DNA of 64,000 nucleotides. Source: Taklimakanibacter sp050246735. Lineage in GTDB: Bacteria; Pseudomonadota; Alphaproteobacteria; Rhizobiales; Aestuariivirgaceae. Both the position numbers and the translations under genes were made by a program. Below, one piece after another: positions 63,101-64,000 of this stretch. The notes under the pieces are model-generated. The model searched no databases. It saw only the letters and a program-made list of their open reading frames with translations, and had not been told where the DNA came from. Position 1 is the first letter of the stretch. Each line of letters begins with the position of its first letter. The DNA lies in NCBI GenBank assembly GCA_050246735.1, contig JBFWVM010000020.1:38044-102043 (forward strand), given 5' to 3'.

Positions 63101-63834
63101 AGCCTCTCGTTCTCGCCGCGCAGCCGGGAGAAGTTCGAGCCCGTCCCCGAGCCGTATTTGAACAGGCGGGCTTCCCGCACCCACAGGTCCATGATGCCGC
63201 CTTCGTTGACGAGGTCGTCCTCGATCGACTGGATGAAGCAGGCATGGGGCTGGGGATGCTCATAGGCCGACTTCGACTTGACGAGCTTGCCGGTTTCGAA
63301 ATCGACGTAATAGTGGCCCTGGCCGGGGCCGTCGATGCCATAGGCCCAGTAGAGGCCGGTATTGAACCATTGCGGTGAGTTGGGCGCGCATTTCTGGGTG
63401 GCGAGCATGTAGCAGAGCTCGTCATGGAAGGCGCGCGCATCGTCCTCGCCGTCGAAATAGCCGCCTTTCCAGCCCCAATAGGTCCAGGTTCCGGCCAGCC
63501 GGTCGAACACTTCCTTCGAGCTGGCCTCGCCGCGGGTGCGCTCCTTGACGGGCAGCGCGCTCAAGGCGTCATCGTCGGCGACCGAGCGCCAGAGCCAGGA
63601 GGGAACCGTCTCTTCCTCGACCCGCTTCAGGGCGGCGGGCACCCCCGCCTTGCGGAAATACTTCTGTGCCAGGATGTCGGAGGCGACCTGGCTCCACGAG
63701 GCGGGAACCTCGATGTCCTCCAGGCGGAAGACGACGGAGCCGTCGGGATTCTTGATCTCGCTCACCGCCTTTCGGAATTCCAGACCGTGATAGGCATCCT
63801 GACCCGGCTTTGTGTAGCGGCGCTCGATCTTCAT
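60118..63834 (-). CDS. nrdJ: vitamin B12-dependent ribonucleotide reductase (class II)
   Basis: 1238 residues, the usual size of the adenosylcobalamin-dependent NrdJ. The catalytic barrel shows NPCSEYMFLDDTACNLASLN, HPQPHACFIQSIEDDL and FKYGSGTGSNFS. The C-terminal zinc finger has two CxxC pairs (CGECGNY, CLKCDTCG), the regenerating cysteines. It makes deoxyribonucleotides without oxygen. ATG 63834 has GAGGGAAAC upstream. It is a single gene; no class I reductase is in the window. Confidence 0.96.
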   Translation of the reverse strand: MKIERRYTKPGQDAYHGLEFRKAVSEIKNPDGSVVFRLEDIEVPASWSQVASDILAQKYFRKAGVPAALKRVEEETVPSWLWRSVADDDALSALPVKERTRGEASSKEVFDRLAGTWTYWGWKGGYFDGEDDARAFHDELCYMLATQKCAPNSPQWFNTGLYWAYGIDGPGQGHYYVDFETGKLVKSKSAYEHPQPHACFIQSIEDDLVNEGGIMDLWVREARLFKYGSGTGSNFSRLRGENERLSGGGRSSGLMSFLKIGDRAAGAIKSGGTTRRAAKMVVVDIDHPDVEDYIDWKVKEEQKVAALVTGSRIVRKALTQIMKACVNCEGSGTDCFEIEKNPALKRAVRDARRNMVPDNYIKRVIQFARQGYKDITFDTYDTDWDGEAYRTVSGQNSNNSVRVTDDFLNAVESDRNWELTSRLTGKTAKTVPARALWDKIGYAAWASADPGIQFHTTINDWHTCPASGEIRASNPCSEYMFLDDTACNLASLNLLQFRQADGTFDVASFEHGVRLWTIALEISVLMAQFPSREIARLSYEFRTLGLGFANIGGLLMTSGIPYDSHEGRAIGGAISAIMTGTSYATSAEMARELGPFAGFEKNRAHMLRVMRNHRRAAYGAAVGYEGVKTAPVPLDELSCPDKALIAHARAAWDKAVTLGEAHGYRNAQATVIAPTGTIGLVMDCDTTGIEPDFALVKFKKLAGGGYFKIINQAVPEALRTLGYTPEEIEAIVSHAVGHGSLADSPAIGHQALRAKGFGDAEIAKVEAGLASAFDIKFVFNKFTLGEAFCKTALKLGDAELNDIGFDLLSHLGFSRAEIERANIHVCGAMTLEGAPGLKDEHLPVFDCANPCGRLGRRYLSVESHIRMMAASQPFISGAISKTINMPNEASVEDCNAAYLLSWKLALKANALYRDGSKLSQPLSAQLIDDDEAEDDLAEALAGKTQVQVVEKVVEKIVEVMVKREREVMPQRRKGYTQKAIVGGHKVYLHTGEYEDGRLGEIFIDMHKEGTALRAMMNNFAIAVSTGLQYGVPLEKFVEAFTFTRFEPAGLVQGNQSIKNATSILDYVFRELAVSYLGRHDLAHVEPSDIGFDALGRGVEDGSAPPPAPVPMPAAKVLSSGFVRRNLNTRNVVVMPTQGATAGASPAHALQMRAAESYGTSALALAEARTAEVHVHEHHEEDALAHVHAAPATLELDRRTEARMKGYEGDSCGECGNYTMVRNGTCLKCDTCGSTSGCS

Positions 63835-64000
63835 AGTTTCCCTCGTTCTTCTTCACCTGTTGGCCTGGGGTGGACGCGCAAGACTCCACCCACCGGCTTC
63901 CGTTCACCCGTGCTTGACGACGCAGACTCCCCGTCCGCGGAAGCAGACCCCCCGCGGATTACGCAGCATTGTTTTGGGTTTTTCCTTGTGTGGGAGCCGG
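63835..64000 (-). promoter_or_regulatory. nrdJ upstream leader
   Basis: Short GTCTGC-like elements recur (GGGTCTGC, GGAGTCTGCG, GGAGTCTTGCG on the minus strand). Neither a cobalamin riboswitch B12 box nor an NrdR box was identified in these 166 bases, though the region may continue past the window edge. Confidence 0.3.

Noticed and set aside
63835..64000. possible cobalamin riboswitch upstream of nrdJ
   Set aside because: No B12 box or recognisable riboswitch core was found in the available sequence; the region may be cut by the window edge.
1..64000. CRISPR arrays, rRNA genes, insertion sequences
   Set aside because: No regular direct-repeat/spacer pattern, no rRNA-like sequence and no transposase gene with terminal inverted repeats were seen anywhere in the window.

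Overview
This 64 kb window is high-GC bacterial chromosome. The gene content and gene order point to an alphaproteobacterium, most likely Hyphomicrobiales (Rhizobiales). The evidence is the pepA-holC and ndk blocks, the series purN-purM / DUF2066 / CDP-alcohol phosphatidyltransferase / AI-2E permease / hdaA / ppk / ppx / rnd / aspS, a B12-dependent class II ribonucleotide reductase, and composite palindromic intergenic repeats of the kind seen in this order. I infer order level only; no rRNA or tRNA is present to refine it.

Region by region. 1-4.4 kb: truncated lptD (minus), pepA, an ATP-grasp protein with a small Cys-rich secreted protein, and holC. 4.4-6.9 kb: a tightly overlapping three-gene unit (small ORF, HD phosphohydrolase, YwgA-like protein) followed by a decayed ParE toxin. 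6.9-11.7 kb: ABC-F ATPase and phosphoenolpyruvate carboxylase, divergently transcribed. 11.7-15.5 kb: an amino-acid ABC transporter followed by a formyltransferase-like enzyme. 15.4-19.8 kb: AhpD-like protein, a long repetitive OmpA-family protein, ndk, a VUT-family membrane protein and an EamA transporter. 19.9-25.9 kb: an orphan Phd-type antitoxin, a secreted M15 peptidase overlapping a secreted caspase/YARHG protein, a dimethylglycine-dehydrogenase-like flavoprotein and a SpoU methyltransferase. 26-29.5 kb: molybdopterin oxidoreductase, tiny proteins and a WYL regulator. 29.6-38.8 kb: purNM and the conserved hdaA/ppk/ppx block. 38.7-40.2 kb: an unusual island with an unknown putative DNA-binding protein, two ATCGAT-centred palindromes and AACAGGGA direct repeats. 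40.2-47.4 kb: an SDR enzyme, then a polyamine-type ABC transporter operon with an amine oxidase and a divergent HTH regulator. 47.4-56.3 kb: rnd, aspS and three genes carrying five homologous glycosyltransferase-like modules. 56.3-64 kb: a periplasmic protein, an L,D-transpeptidase, a ceramidase-like membrane protein, a 25-residue Lys/Ala mini-protein, a VapBC relic and nrdJ.

Most of the window is housekeeping. The parts least explained by known biology are the five-module glycosyltransferase array, the 39.7-40.1 kb palindrome/iteron island with its adjacent protein, the caspase-YARHG/M15 pair, the small ORF/HD/YwgA operon, and the near-identical composite repeats at 25.0 and 29.5 kb. Four separate toxin-antitoxin relics or orphans suggest past turnover of mobile modules.
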